Translations under genes and position numbers: made by a program
Assembly (NCBI GenBank): GCA_963749875.1
Contig: CAVVOX010000008.1
Location: 104,689 to 168,688, forward strand
Reading direction: 5' to 3'
Origin: JAHQVI01 sp963749875
GTDB taxonomy: Bacteria; Pseudomonadota; Alphaproteobacteria; Rhizobiales; Rhodomicrobiaceae
Length of the DNA stretch: 64,000 nt
Part shown: positions 36,549 to 45,061 of the stretch, one piece after another
Layout of the letters: every line of letters starts with the position of its first letter
How positions within the stretch are numbered: the first letter of the stretch is position 1
Notes under the pieces: generated by a model
Databases searched by the model: none
What the model was told of the DNA's origin: nothing
Seen by the model: only the letters and a program-made list of their open reading frames with translations

Positions 36549-36648
36549 CGTATCGAGAGGTCTGCGAAACGCGCGTCACATCCCACATGCGTCATTCCCG
36601 CGAAAGCGGGTATGACAATAATGCCTGTTTCGCAGACGCCTCGTATCG
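36549..36648. repeat. 100-bp inverted-repeat element
   Basis: CGTATCGAGAGGTCTGCGAAAC at the left and its imperfect complement ending CAGACGCCTCGTATCG at the right form the outer arms, of which the innermost 11 bp (GTCTGCGAAAC) match perfectly. Inside is a second hairpin, CATTCCCGCgaaaGCGGGTATG. It lies between hemS and the CsbD-like gene. The nested build resembles palindromic repeat elements but only this copy was noticed. Confidence 0.5.
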
Positions 36649-36821
36649 CTATTGTATTTTTCTGCCTGGCAACGAAGTTTATCGCGGGCTTGCAATGATA
36701 TCGCCAAATTTCTGAATTCATCTCTTCCGACTATAAAAAGCGTTGGAACGATTTCCCGATTATGAGCGTTACCTTCCGCAGACTTGGATGCGGGGGGGCT
36801 GCCACGAGGAGTTCTGACGCG

Positions 36822-37049
36822 ATGAACTGGGAGCACATCGAGCGTAACTGGACGGCGTTTCGGGGATTTGCGCAAAAAATGTGGGGGGAGCTGACGGACG
36901 ACGATCTGTGCAGGATCGAAGGCAATCAGCTTCAGCTCATCGGCCGAATCCAGGAGCGCTACGCAATCGCCCGCGCTGAAGCGGAACGCCAGGTGAATGA
37001 ATGGGCAAGCCGTTGCGGGCCCGCCGCTTACATTCGAAGTGTGAAGTAG
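36822..37049 (+). CDS. CsbD-like stress protein
   Basis: A 75-residue protein starting MNWEHIERNWTAFRGFAQKM. The family pattern of CsbD/YjbJ is clear: WxxIExNWxxFxG, then MWGELTDDDLCRIEGNQLQL, IGRIQERYAIARAEAERQV and a terminal NEW. Members are abundant general-stress proteins of unknown mechanism. The open frame runs 20 codons further upstream but family alignment places the start at MNWEH. Confidence 0.9.
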   Translation: MNWEHIERNWTAFRGFAQKMWGELTDDDLCRIEGNQLQLIGRIQERYAIARAEAERQVNEWASRCGPAAYIRSVK

Positions 37050-37148
37050 GAAACGGTCTGCCTTGGCGCGCCTCACCGGCACGAATGGGAAGGTCGGCCG
37101 ACCTCGAATGCGCGGCGCTTGCCGGTTCGGGACGGCCCGTCTCCGCAC

Positions 37149-38021
37149 TCACTTGAAGCGCCGGAAAAGCCGCGTCTGATCGAACATATGCTCCAGATCC
37201 GTCATGCGGTCATGGGTGGACTTCCAGGTCGTCGCCTGGATCTGGGCAACCATCGTCTCCATGACCACGAGTATCGACGCCAGCGAATCCCAGGCGGACG
37301 GCGCCTCGATGCGGCAGTTGAACCGGTGCGTCGCATATTGCGCGATCGGCGAGCCCCATTGATCCGTGAACAGCACAATCTCCATGCCCTTCTGCGAGCC
37401 GAACTCGGCCAGCTTCAGGAGGTGGTTCTGGTAGCGCCGGATGTCGAACATCACCAGCACATCGCCGGATTCCACATCGAGCAGATAGTCCGGCCAGGTG
37501 CTGGTGCCCGATGGAACGAGCGTCGCCCGCGGGCGGATCATCTGCATCAGGCAGAACATGTAATCGGCCAGCGTCCGCGTAATCCGTCCACCGGCAATGA
37601 GAATGGAGCGCTTCGGGTCGCCAAGCAGCGTGCAGACCTCGTCGAATTTGACCGGATCGAGTTGAGCGAGCGTCTGGTGAAGGTTCTGTACGACGGAATC
37701 GGCAAAACGGTTGAGAATATGCGTGTCGGGCGCATTCTCCGCCCAAAGGTCATGTTTCGCGATCGGGTTGGAGATCTTCGCCTCAAGCTCTGCGCGTAGT
37801 GCGGATTGGAACTCGGGAAAGCCTTTGAAACCGAGCTTTTGCACCATTCGGGCGACGGTCGGCGTCGAGACGTCGGCGTTTCGCGCAACCGTCGTCATGC
37901 TGGCTAGACCGGAGACCGGATAGTTTTCGAGCAGCGAGTTTGCCAGTTGCCGTTCCGCTCGCGTGAGCGCCTCGAAGCGCTCCTGGACAAGCTCCGAGAT
38001 CGTCTTCCGATAGCCAGCCAA
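37149..38021 (-). CDS. RpiR/MurR-family transcriptional regulator
   Basis: A 290-residue regulator with an N-terminal RpiR helix-turn-helix (ASMTTVARNADVSTPTVARM, LGFKGFPEFQSALR) and a C-terminal SIS sugar-isomerase-like domain (ILIAGGRITRTLADYMFCLM, DVLVMFDIRRYQNHLLKLA, MEIVLFTDQWGSPIAQYA). No in-frame ATG fits the family length, so the start is taken as the TTG of LAGYRKTISEL; this is the weakest point of the call. It is divergent from the amidohydrolase-TRAP genes and probably controls them, which would make its ligand a pathway intermediate rather than a sugar phosphate. Confidence 0.88.
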   Translation of the reverse strand: MAGYRKTISELVQERFEALTRAERQLANSLLENYPVSGLASMTTVARNADVSTPTVARMVQKLGFKGFPEFQSALRAELEAKISNPIAKHDLWAENAPDTHILNRFADSVVQNLHQTLAQLDPVKFDEVCTLLGDPKRSILIAGGRITRTLADYMFCLMQMIRPRATLVPSGTSTWPDYLLDVESGDVLVMFDIRRYQNHLLKLAEFGSQKGMEIVLFTDQWGSPIAQYATHRFNCRIEAPSAWDSLASILVVMETMVAQIQATTWKSTHDRMTDLEHMFDQTRLFRRFK

Positions 38022-38164
38022 TGGCCGGGATTTCAGCGATCCTCTCGCCCATGCGCCTGTCCCTAATCCTTTTTTCCGAGCCAAAACAGAACGATCCTTG
38101 CAGAAAGAAAATTGACAGACCGGCGAACTCTGTTCAATTCTTTTCAGAATCCCGTGGAGGTTCT

Positions 38165-38998
38165 GTGACGGTTGGTACCGATAGCGTTGTTCTGGCTTCC
38201 GAAGACGGTCCCGCAGTCTGGACCGAAAACGCCGATGGCTCCAGCCCCGTTCTTCTCCTTTGCGACCACGCCTCCAACCGCATTCCGCGTGCATTCGGCA
38301 CGCTCGGACTTGGAGGAGACGCGCTCCAGAGCCATGCCGCATGGGATCCAGGGGCTTATGAGATTGCGCTCCGGCTTGCCAGATCGCTGGATGCGGCGCT
38401 GATCTCGGCGAGCTTCTCCCGCCTGGTTTATGACGTGAACCGCCCACCCGAATCACCGCAGGCCATCCGTACCGCCAGCGAGATCTACGACGTCCCGGGC
38501 AATATCGATCTGAGTGCCGAACAGCGCCGGGCAAGAACCGAGGCGATCTATCTTCCGTATCACCGCGCTATCGACGGACTCCTGGAGATGCGAGGCGCCG
38601 TAGGTCGGACGAACGTCCTTGTGAACATTCACAGCTTCACGCCCGTCTTTCACGGCGAGGAGCGGCGGGTCGAACTCGGCATCCTCCATGACGAGGATTC
38701 GCGTCTCACCGATGCGCTGCTCGACTGCGCGAGCCGCTTCACTGCGCTCAGAATCGAGCGAAATCAGCCTTACGGCCCGGAGGACGGCGTGACGCACACG
38801 CTTCGAAAACACGCTGTCCCGCGCGGCCTTCTCAATGCGATGATCGAAATCCGGAACGATCTCATCCGCACAGCCGCGCAGCAGGCGGAGGTGGCCGGGG
38901 CGCTCGCCGGCATGCTTCGATGTGCCCTGGAGCGGCTTGGCGTTCCGGCTGAAACTGACCCTGTCAGAACGGGAGTGAACTATGCCAACGGCCATTAA
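38165..38998 (+). CDS. N-formylglutamate amidohydrolase-family protein
   Basis: A 277-residue hydrolase read from a GTG preceded by GTGGAGG. Family landmarks are VLLLCDHASNRIPRAFGTLG, SFSRLVYDVNRPP, YHRAIDGLLEM and VNIHSFTPVFHG, which contain the expected metal-binding and acidic residues. Classical members release glutamate from N-formylglutamate in histidine breakdown. No hut gene is near, whereas a glutamine-synthetase-like ligase is encoded 3 kb downstream, so this protein may instead cleave a gamma-glutamyl amide; that is inference. It overlaps the next gene by 17 bp, marking it as the first gene of the operon. Confidence 0.88.
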   Translation: MTVGTDSVVLASEDGPAVWTENADGSSPVLLLCDHASNRIPRAFGTLGLGGDALQSHAAWDPGAYEIALRLARSLDAALISASFSRLVYDVNRPPESPQAIRTASEIYDVPGNIDLSAEQRRARTEAIYLPYHRAIDGLLEMRGAVGRTNVLVNIHSFTPVFHGEERRVELGILHDEDSRLTDALLDCASRFTALRIERNQPYGPEDGVTHTLRKHAVPRGLLNAMIEIRNDLIRTAAQQAEVAGALAGMLRCALERLGVPAETDPVRTGVNYANGH

Positions 38999-39488
38999 GG
39001 CCTATGTCAAATATGTGGAGGCGCTGAACCGCGGGATCGGCCGGATCGCGATGTATCTGATCTTTGTCATGATGGCTATTCTTCTGTGGTCGTCCTTTTC
39101 GAAGACCTTTCTTCTGCCCTCGCTCTGGACGCTGGAAATGGCGCAGTTCTCGCTGACCGCCTATTATCTGCTTGGCGGGGCGTATTCGCTTCAATTGGGC
39201 TCGAATGTTCGGATGGACCTGATTTACGGGGGCTGGTCGAACCGGCAGAAAGCCTGGGTGGACGCATTCAGCGTCTTCGCCCTGATCTTCTATCTCGGCG
39301 TCCTGCTCTATGGCGGCATATCCAGCACCGACTACGCCCTCGAATATGGTGAGCGAAGCTATTCGTCCTGGCGCCCCTATATGGCGCCGATCAAGATCAT
39401 CATGTGTATCGGCATCATCCTGATGATGCTTCAGGCGGTCGCTGAATTCTTCAAGGATATCGCCAGAATCCGTGGAGAAGAGTTCTGA
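38982..39488 (+). CDS. TRAP transporter small permease (DctQ)
   Basis: A 168-residue membrane protein with the four helices of DctQ: MYLIFVMMAILLWSSFSK, SLTAYYLLGGAYSLQLGSNV, AFSVFALIFYLGVLLYGG and IKIIMCIGIILMMLQAVAEF. The motif AYSLQLGSNVRMDLIYGGWS is the usual DctQ signature between helices two and three. It overlaps both the upstream hydrolase gene (17 bp) and the downstream DctM gene (1 bp), so translation is probably coupled. It forms the membrane complex with DctM. Confidence 0.93.
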   Translation: MPTAIKAYVKYVEALNRGIGRIAMYLIFVMMAILLWSSFSKTFLLPSLWTLEMAQFSLTAYYLLGGAYSLQLGSNVRMDLIYGGWSNRQKAWVDAFSVFALIFYLGVLLYGGISSTDYALEYGERSYSSWRPYMAPIKIIMCIGIILMMLQAVAEFFKDIARIRGEEF

Positions 39489-40810
39489 TGTCCTATGAGA
39501 TGATCGCCATCACGATGTTCGCCTCCATGATGCTCATGCTCATCACGGGGCAGCGCGTCTTTGCGGCCATCGGCTTTGTCGCGGTCATTGCCGCGCTGTT
39601 CCTGTGGGGAACGGGCGGCTCTAACATCGCCTTCTCGGCGGCGATGAAGGTGATGAAGTGGTATCCGCTGCTGACCCTGCCGATGTTCATCTATATGGGC
39701 TACATCATGTCGGAGTCGCGCATCGCCGACGACCTCTACAAGATGTTCCATGTCTGGATGGGACCGGTGAGCGGCGGGCTCGCGATCGGCACCATTGCGC
39801 TGATGGTGCTGATCTCGGCAATGAACGGGCTGTCGGTCGCCGGGATGGCGATCGGGGCGACCATTGCGCTGCCCGAGCTTTTGCGGCGCGGCTACGACAA
39901 GCAAATGGTGACGGGGGTGATCCAGGCGGGCTCCTCGCTCGGCATCCTCATACCGCCCTCGGTCGTGCTCGTACTCTATGCGATGATCGCGCGCCAGCCG
40001 GTCGGGCAGCTCTGGCTCGCGGGCATCTTTCCCGGCCTGTTCATGGCCTCGCTGTTTGTGCTCTATATCCTCATCCGCTGCTGGTTCCAGCCTGACCTCG
40101 GTCCCGCACTGTCACGGGAGGAGCGCAACGTGCCTTTGGCTGAGAAGCTTGCGCTTCTGCGGGCCGGGCTGCTTCCCGTGGGCATCTTCTTCTCTATGAT
40201 GGTGCCGTTTATCAATGGCTGGACAAGCCTCGTCGAAAGCTCCGCCATCGGCGCGCTCGCCGCGTCGCTCGCCGCCATCCTCAAGCGCCGGCTGACCTGG
40301 GAGGTGTTCGAGACCACCGTCCGGCAGACGCTCGCCATTTCCTGCATGTTCATGTGGATCATTCTGGCCGCGCTCGGTTTCGGCGCCGTGTTCGACGGGC
40401 TGGGCGCGGTCCGCGCGATTGAAGGCTTCTTTACCGAAAGCTTGGGGCTGGGCCCGTGGGAGATCCTAATCCTGATGCAGCTCTCCTATCTGATCATGGG
40501 CACCTTTCTCGACGATACCGCCATGCTGGTGATCGTCGCGCCGCTCTATGTGCCGCTGGTCGGTGCGCTCGGCTTCGATCTGATCTGGTACGGCGTGCTC
40601 TACACCATCACCTGCCAGATCGCCTATATGACCCCGCCTTTCGGCTACAATCTGTTCCTGATGCGCGCGATGGCGCCGCCGGAAATTACACTCGGCGATA
40701 TTTACCGCTCGATTGGGCCATTCGTGTTTGTGATGCTCATAGGGCTCGCCGTCGTTACCGCCTTTCCGCAGATCGCGCTGTGGCTGCCGGAATATGTCTA
40801 CGGAAAATAG
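39488..40810 (+). CDS. TRAP transporter large permease (DctM)
   Basis: A 440-residue polytopic permease with about twelve hydrophobic segments, driving sodium- or proton-coupled uptake of a solute delivered by the binding protein. Signatures include FIYMGYIMSESRIADDLYKM, VAGMAIGATIALPELLRRGY, IQAGSSLGILIPPSVVLVLY and MTPPFGYNLFLMRAMAPPEI near the end. The start codon overlaps the DctQ stop as TGATG. Confidence 0.95.
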   Translation: MSYEMIAITMFASMMLMLITGQRVFAAIGFVAVIAALFLWGTGGSNIAFSAAMKVMKWYPLLTLPMFIYMGYIMSESRIADDLYKMFHVWMGPVSGGLAIGTIALMVLISAMNGLSVAGMAIGATIALPELLRRGYDKQMVTGVIQAGSSLGILIPPSVVLVLYAMIARQPVGQLWLAGIFPGLFMASLFVLYILIRCWFQPDLGPALSREERNVPLAEKLALLRAGLLPVGIFFSMMVPFINGWTSLVESSAIGALAASLAAILKRRLTWEVFETTVRQTLAISCMFMWIILAALGFGAVFDGLGAVRAIEGFFTESLGLGPWEILILMQLSYLIMGTFLDDTAMLVIVAPLYVPLVGALGFDLIWYGVLYTITCQIAYMTPPFGYNLFLMRAMAPPEITLGDIYRSIGPFVFVMLIGLAVVTAFPQIALWLPEYVYGK

Positions 40811-40896
40811 GAAGACGGAAAATCGGCCATTGGCAAACGGGGTGAAACTCAGGGTTTGAAGCAAGCGGACGCCAAGTCCGGACAAAGGAGAGAGAC

Positions 40897-41943
40897 ATGA
40901 AAAACAGACGCCAGTTTTTGAAGAACGCAGGCATCGCGGGCGCCGCGGTCGGCGCATCGACACTTGCCGCCCCGGCGGTTCTCGGCCAGACCAAGATCAA
41001 ATGGCGCCTGCAGACCTATGCAGGCGTGGCGCTGTCCGAGCATGTTGTGAAGCCCGCCATCGACGCCTTCAACGAGGCCGCCAACGGCCAGATGGAGATC
41101 GAACTCTACACCGCTGACCAACTCGTCCCCACGGGCGAGCTCTTCCAGGCGATACAGGCCGGCACGATCGACGCCGTGCAGTCTGACGACAACTCGATGG
41201 CCTCGCCGACCGAAGTCACCGTCTTCGGCGGCTACTTTCCCTTTGCGTCCCGCTATTCGCTCGACGTGCCGGCGCTCTTTAACCACTGGGGGCTGAAGGA
41301 GATCTGGGACGAGCAGTACTCCAAGCTCGGCGTCAAGCACATCTCGGCCGGCTCCTGGGACCCCTGCAACTTCGCGACGAAGGAGCCGATCAACAGCCTT
41401 GCCGACCTGAGCGGCAAGCGCGTCTTCACATTCCCAACCGCTGGGCGGTTCCTGGCCCAGTTCGGCGTGGTGCCTGTGACGATCCCCTATGAGGACGTCG
41501 AGATCGCGGTGCAGACCGGCGAGCTGGACGGCGTCGCCTGGTCCGGCATCACCGAGGACTACACGGTCGGCTGGGCCAATGTCTGCAACTACTTCCTGAC
41601 CAACAACATCTCGGGCGCCTGGATTGGTCATTTCTTCGCCAACATGGATCGCTGGAAGGAGCTACCGCCGCACCTGCAGACGATGTTGCGATTGGCCTTC
41701 GACAGCTCGCACCTCTACCGCCAGCACTGGTACTGGAACGGCGAGGCCAAGCTGCGCGTCTCCGGCGACAAGATGAAGCTGACGACCATTCCCGATGCCG
41801 AATGGGACCAGGTCGAGACGGCCGCACGCAAGTTCTGGGACGAGATCGCCGCCGAGTCCGAGACTAAGGCCAAGATCGTCCAGATCCTCAAGGACTATAA
41901 CGAAGCGATGCAAAAGGCCGGACGGCCCTATCGCTATACCTGA
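40897..41943 (+). CDS. TRAP transporter substrate-binding protein (DctP), Tat-exported
   Basis: A 348-residue periplasmic binding protein. The N-terminus MKNRRQFLKNAGIAGAAVGA carries a twin-arginine motif (RRQFLK) and a hydrophobic region ending in APAVLGQ, so export is by the Tat route. The mature part has the DctP pattern (GELFQAIQAGTIDAVQSDD, SLADLSGKRVFTF, ELDGVAWSGITEDY). The build resembles the group that binds alpha-keto acids and similar compounds. An amino alcohol ligand would be unusual for it, and the true ligand needs measurement. A terminator hairpin follows 12 bp downstream. Confidence 0.93.
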   Translation: MKNRRQFLKNAGIAGAAVGASTLAAPAVLGQTKIKWRLQTYAGVALSEHVVKPAIDAFNEAANGQMEIELYTADQLVPTGELFQAIQAGTIDAVQSDDNSMASPTEVTVFGGYFPFASRYSLDVPALFNHWGLKEIWDEQYSKLGVKHISAGSWDPCNFATKEPINSLADLSGKRVFTFPTAGRFLAQFGVVPVTIPYEDVEIAVQTGELDGVAWSGITEDYTVGWANVCNYFLTNNISGAWIGHFFANMDRWKELPPHLQTMLRLAFDSSHLYRQHWYWNGEAKLRVSGDKMKLTTIPDAEWDQVETAARKFWDEIAAESETKAKIVQILKDYNEAMQKAGRPYRYT

Positions 41944-41954
41944 TCGAACAGGAC

Positions 41955-41991
41955 GCAGGCGGACATTATCTACCGCCTGCGCTCCATTTTT
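41955..41991 (+). terminator. Terminator after dctP
   Basis: GCAGGCGG (41955-41962) and CCGCCTGC (41973-41980) form a perfect 8-bp stem with a 10-nt loop. GCTCCATTTTT follows. It would end or attenuate the transporter transcript before the ligase gene. Confidence 0.65.
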
Positions 41992-42100
41992 CACCTCTCC
42001 CAATGGGAGAGGTCGGCACGAAGTGCCGGGTGAGGGGATTGGAAGTCAATTTCAAGAATTTACTCCCCTCACCCCAACCCTCTCCCTCAGGGAGAGGGAG
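41992..42100. repeat. CCTCTCCC-type paired-hairpin repeat
   Basis: Two hairpins, CCTCTCCCAATGGGAGAGG (41994-42012) and CCTCTCCCTCAGGGAGAGG (42079-42097), flank a central GGCACGAAGTGCC hairpin and the complementary pair GTGAGGGG/CCCCTCAC. This nested unit is a familiar intergenic repeat of alphaproteobacteria. A degenerate relative starts near 61150. Confidence 0.65.
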
Positions 42101-42135
42101 CATATTCGAATTCGGATCAAGAACGGGGTTTCGCC

Positions 42136-43506
42136 ATGCCGGGCAATCTTTCGATGGACGAGCTGAGACAGGCCGTGGCGGACGGCTCTATCGACACTGT
42201 CCTCGTATGCCAAGTGGACATGCAGGGCCGGTTGATGGGCAAGCGCTTCCATGCCCAGCATTTCGTCAAAAGCGCTTGGGAAGAGACCCATAGCTGCAAC
42301 TATCTGTTAGCCACCGACATGGAGATGTGGACCGTCGACGGCTATGCATCGACGAGCTGGGCCAAGGGATATGGCGACTATACGATAAAGCCGGACCTCG
42401 CCACCTTGCGGCTGATCCCGTGGCTCGAAGGCACGGCGCTTGTTCTCTGCGACGTGCTCGATCATCACACCCATGCCGAAGTCACTCATTCACCGCGCGC
42501 GGTTTTGAAAAAACAGCTCGCCCGGCTTGAAGCGATGGGCATGAAGGCGATGACGGCTTCCGAGCTGGAATTCTTCCTGTTCAGCGACAGTTTCGACGAG
42601 GTCCGCGATATGGGCTATCGCGGCATGCGGCTGATCAGCGAGTATAATGAGGACTACCACATCTTCCAGACGACCAAGGAGGAGGATGTGATGCGCGCTA
42701 TTCGCAACGGGCTCTATGGTGCGGGCATTCTGGTTGAAAACAGCAAGGGCGAGGCGTCAGCCGGTCAGGAAGAGATCAACGTCCTGTATGACGCTGCCCT
42801 GATCTCCGCCGATGACCATTCCATCACCAAGAATGGCTGCAAGGAAATCGCCTGGTCGAAGGGCAAATCGGTCACCTTCATGGCGAAATGGGATTACGAA
42901 GCCGCCGGAAGCTCCTGTCATATCCATCAGTCGCTGTGGAGCACGTCGGACAACCAGCCACTATTCCATGACGGCGCCGCCCCCCACGGCATGTCGAAGC
43001 TGATGCGCCACTACATGGCCGGGCTGCTCAGCCACGCCAGCGAGACCACCTATTTCCTCGCGCCCTATATCAACTCTTACAAGCGCTATCAGGCAGGCAC
43101 CTTCGCGCCGACCAAGGCAATCTGGAGCATGGACAACCGCACGGCGGGTTATCGCGTCTGCGGCGCGGATACCAAGGCGGTTCGCGTCGAATGCCGGGTC
43201 GGCGGGGCGGACCTCAATCCCTATCTCGCCTATGCGGCGCTGCTTGCCGCCGGCATTGACGGGATCGAAAAGCAGATGGAGCTGGAGTCGGAATTCGTTG
43301 GCGATGCCTATGGCGGCGAGAATGTGCGCGAGATACCGACGACCCTGCGCGATGCAGCGTTCGCGCTGAATGGCTCTGAAATGCTGCGCGCGGCTTTTGG
43401 AAATGAGGTCGTCGATCACTATGTCCGTGCCGCGGAATGGGAGCAGGAAGAATTTGACCGCCGCGTTACGGACTGGGAGGTACGGCGCGGCTTCGAACGG
43501 GCTTAG
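42136..43506 (+). CDS. Glutamine synthetase-family protein (probable gamma-glutamyl amide synthetase)
   Basis: A 456-residue ligase with the glutamine synthetase catalytic barrel. Visible are ASELEFFLFSDSFDE with metal-binding glutamates, ENSKGEASAGQEEINVLYDA, SSCHIHQSLW with the conserved histidine and NSYKRYQAGTFAPTKAIW. Also present is DTKAVRVECRVGGADLNPYL with the glutamate-binding arginine. It belongs to the GlnA-like group that includes PuuA and IpuC, which join glutamate to amines. The short beta-grasp N-terminus begins MSMDELRQAVAD-like. Its neighbours (TRAP system, two dehydrogenases, amidohydrolase) favour an amine-glutamylating role over ammonia assimilation. Confidence 0.88.
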   Translation: MPGNLSMDELRQAVADGSIDTVLVCQVDMQGRLMGKRFHAQHFVKSAWEETHSCNYLLATDMEMWTVDGYASTSWAKGYGDYTIKPDLATLRLIPWLEGTALVLCDVLDHHTHAEVTHSPRAVLKKQLARLEAMGMKAMTASELEFFLFSDSFDEVRDMGYRGMRLISEYNEDYHIFQTTKEEDVMRAIRNGLYGAGILVENSKGEASAGQEEINVLYDAALISADDHSITKNGCKEIAWSKGKSVTFMAKWDYEAAGSSCHIHQSLWSTSDNQPLFHDGAAPHGMSKLMRHYMAGLLSHASETTYFLAPYINSYKRYQAGTFAPTKAIWSMDNRTAGYRVCGADTKAVRVECRVGGADLNPYLAYAALLAAGIDGIEKQMELESEFVGDAYGGENVREIPTTLRDAAFALNGSEMLRAAFGNEVVDHYVRAAEWEQEEFDRRVTDWEVRRGFERA

Positions 43507-43551
43507 TTAATCTGATGACGGATCTTTTGACAACCTGAGCAAATAGTTGTT

Positions 43552-43655
43552 GTCGTCCCGGAAACGCCGCGGGCGTTGTCCGGGATCCACTCGCATCTTG
43601 TCTGACATGGCGCAAATTGCAAAGCGAGTAGACCCCGGATCAAGTCCGGGGCGAC
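43552..43655. repeat. CCCGG-type palindromic repeat
   Basis: Outer arms GTCGTCCCGG and CCGGGGCGAC and inner arms CCGGGATCCACTCGC and GCGAGTAGACCCCGG pair imperfectly across a 30-nt centre. It fills most of the 167-bp gap between the ligase and aldehyde dehydrogenase genes. Such CCCGGA-rich palindromes are common intergenic units in Rhizobiales. Confidence 0.55.
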
Positions 43656-43673
43656 ATAAATCGGATAGAGAGT

Positions 43674-45056
43674 ATGGGCAAACTAACCTGTATTTCCCCC
43701 GTGGACGGTAGCGTCTATGCCGAGCGGGATACGCAATCGGCAGAGCAGGCTACGGCGCTTCTCGAAAAGGCAAGAGTGGCGCAAAAGGGCTGGGCTGGGC
43801 GCAGCATTGCCGAACGTGCGGACATTGTCGGCAAGGCCATCGCGGCGCTTGAGGCAATGAATGAAGAGGTCGTACCCGAGCTGGCCTGGCAGATGGGGCG
43901 GCCCGTGCGCTATGGCGGCGAAATCCGCGGCGTGAAGGAACGCGCGTCTTACATGGCGTCAATCGCCGGGGAGGCGCTGGCCCCGCTTGAAATAGAGAAC
44001 AGCGATAGCTTCCGGCGCACTATCGCGCGCGAGCCTGTCGGCATCGTTCTCACTATCGCGCCTTGGAACTATCCCTATATGACGGCGATCAATTCGATCG
44101 TTCCGGCCCTCATCGCGGGCAATGCCGTCGCCTTCAAGGGCGCGACGCAGACGTTGCTGATTGGGGAGCGACTCGCCCGCGCTTTCGCTGAAGCCGGGCT
44201 TCCGGGTGGTCTGTTCACCAATCTTTTCCTCGACCATGAGACCACCAGCGAACTGATCCGCAAGCGGAGCTTCGGTTTCATCAACTTCACTGGCTCGGTT
44301 GGCGGTGGCAAGGCCATCGAAGGGGCGGCGGCTGGAACCTTTACAGGCATCGGACTGGAACTCGGCGGCAAGGACCCCGGCTATGTGCGGGCGGACGCCG
44401 ATCTCGATGCGGCGGTGGACGGTCTGATCGACGGCGCAATGTTCAATTCCGGCCAGTGCTGCTGCGGGATCGAGCGCATCTATGTGCATGACAGCCTGTT
44501 CGACGCCTTCGTCGAGAAATCGAAGGCGCTTGTCGAAAGCTACAAGCTCGGCAATCCGCTGGAGCAGGAGACGACCATCGGCCCGATGGCGCACCGCCGC
44601 TTCGCCGACGAGGTCCGCGCGCAGATCGCCGAGGCCGTCGAAGCCGGCGCGAAGCCGCTCATCGACGGACGCCTCTTCCCCGCCGACACCGGAGACACTG
44701 CCTATCTTGCCCCGCAAATCCTCACCGATGTCGATCATTCCATGCGGGTGATGCGCGATGAAAGCTTCGGCCCCGTGGTCGGCATTATGAAAGTATCGTC
44801 CGACGAGGAAGCGATCGCCCTCATGAACGACTCCGATTTCGGCCTCACCGCCTCGCTCTGGACGAAAGACGCCGAGGCGGCCGCCACGATCGGCGCTCGG
44901 ATCGAGACCGGCACCATCTATATGAATCGCTGCGACTATCTCGACCCGGCGCTCTGCTGGACCGGCTGCAAGGACACCGGCCGCGGGGCGTCGCTTTCGA
45001 TCCTGGGTTACCAGAGCGTCACCCGTCCCAAGTCCTACCATTTGAAGAAAGCTTGA
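43674..45056 (+). CDS. NAD(P)-dependent aldehyde dehydrogenase
   Basis: A 460-residue member of the aldehyde dehydrogenase superfamily. The catalytic glutamate lies near 229 in LELGGKDPG and the nucleophilic cysteine among the three at 262-264 in FNSGQCCCGIER. IAPWNYPYMTAIN and GFINFTGSVGGGKAI are the cofactor-binding motifs. The substrate is not predictable from these. In this operon it would oxidise the aldehyde made by the alcohol dehydrogenase encoded just after it, their genes being nearly contiguous. Confidence 0.94.
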   Translation: MGKLTCISPVDGSVYAERDTQSAEQATALLEKARVAQKGWAGRSIAERADIVGKAIAALEAMNEEVVPELAWQMGRPVRYGGEIRGVKERASYMASIAGEALAPLEIENSDSFRRTIAREPVGIVLTIAPWNYPYMTAINSIVPALIAGNAVAFKGATQTLLIGERLARAFAEAGLPGGLFTNLFLDHETTSELIRKRSFGFINFTGSVGGGKAIEGAAAGTFTGIGLELGGKDPGYVRADADLDAAVDGLIDGAMFNSGQCCCGIERIYVHDSLFDAFVEKSKALVESYKLGNPLEQETTIGPMAHRRFADEVRAQIAEAVEAGAKPLIDGRLFPADTGDTAYLAPQILTDVDHSMRVMRDESFGPVVGIMKVSSDEEAIALMNDSDFGLTASLWTKDAEAAATIGARIETGTIYMNRCDYLDPALCWTGCKDTGRGASLSILGYQSVTRPKSYHLKKA

Positions 45057-45061
45057 GTAAC

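Noticed and set aside
38165..38998. Histidine-utilisation (hut) operon
   Set aside because: The amidohydrolase homologue would fit HutG, but no histidase, urocanase or imidazolonepropionase gene is nearby.
41992..42100. CRISPR repeat pair
   Set aside because: The two CCTCTCCC hairpins are not regularly spaced direct repeats with unique spacers; they are palindromic parts of one intergenic unit.
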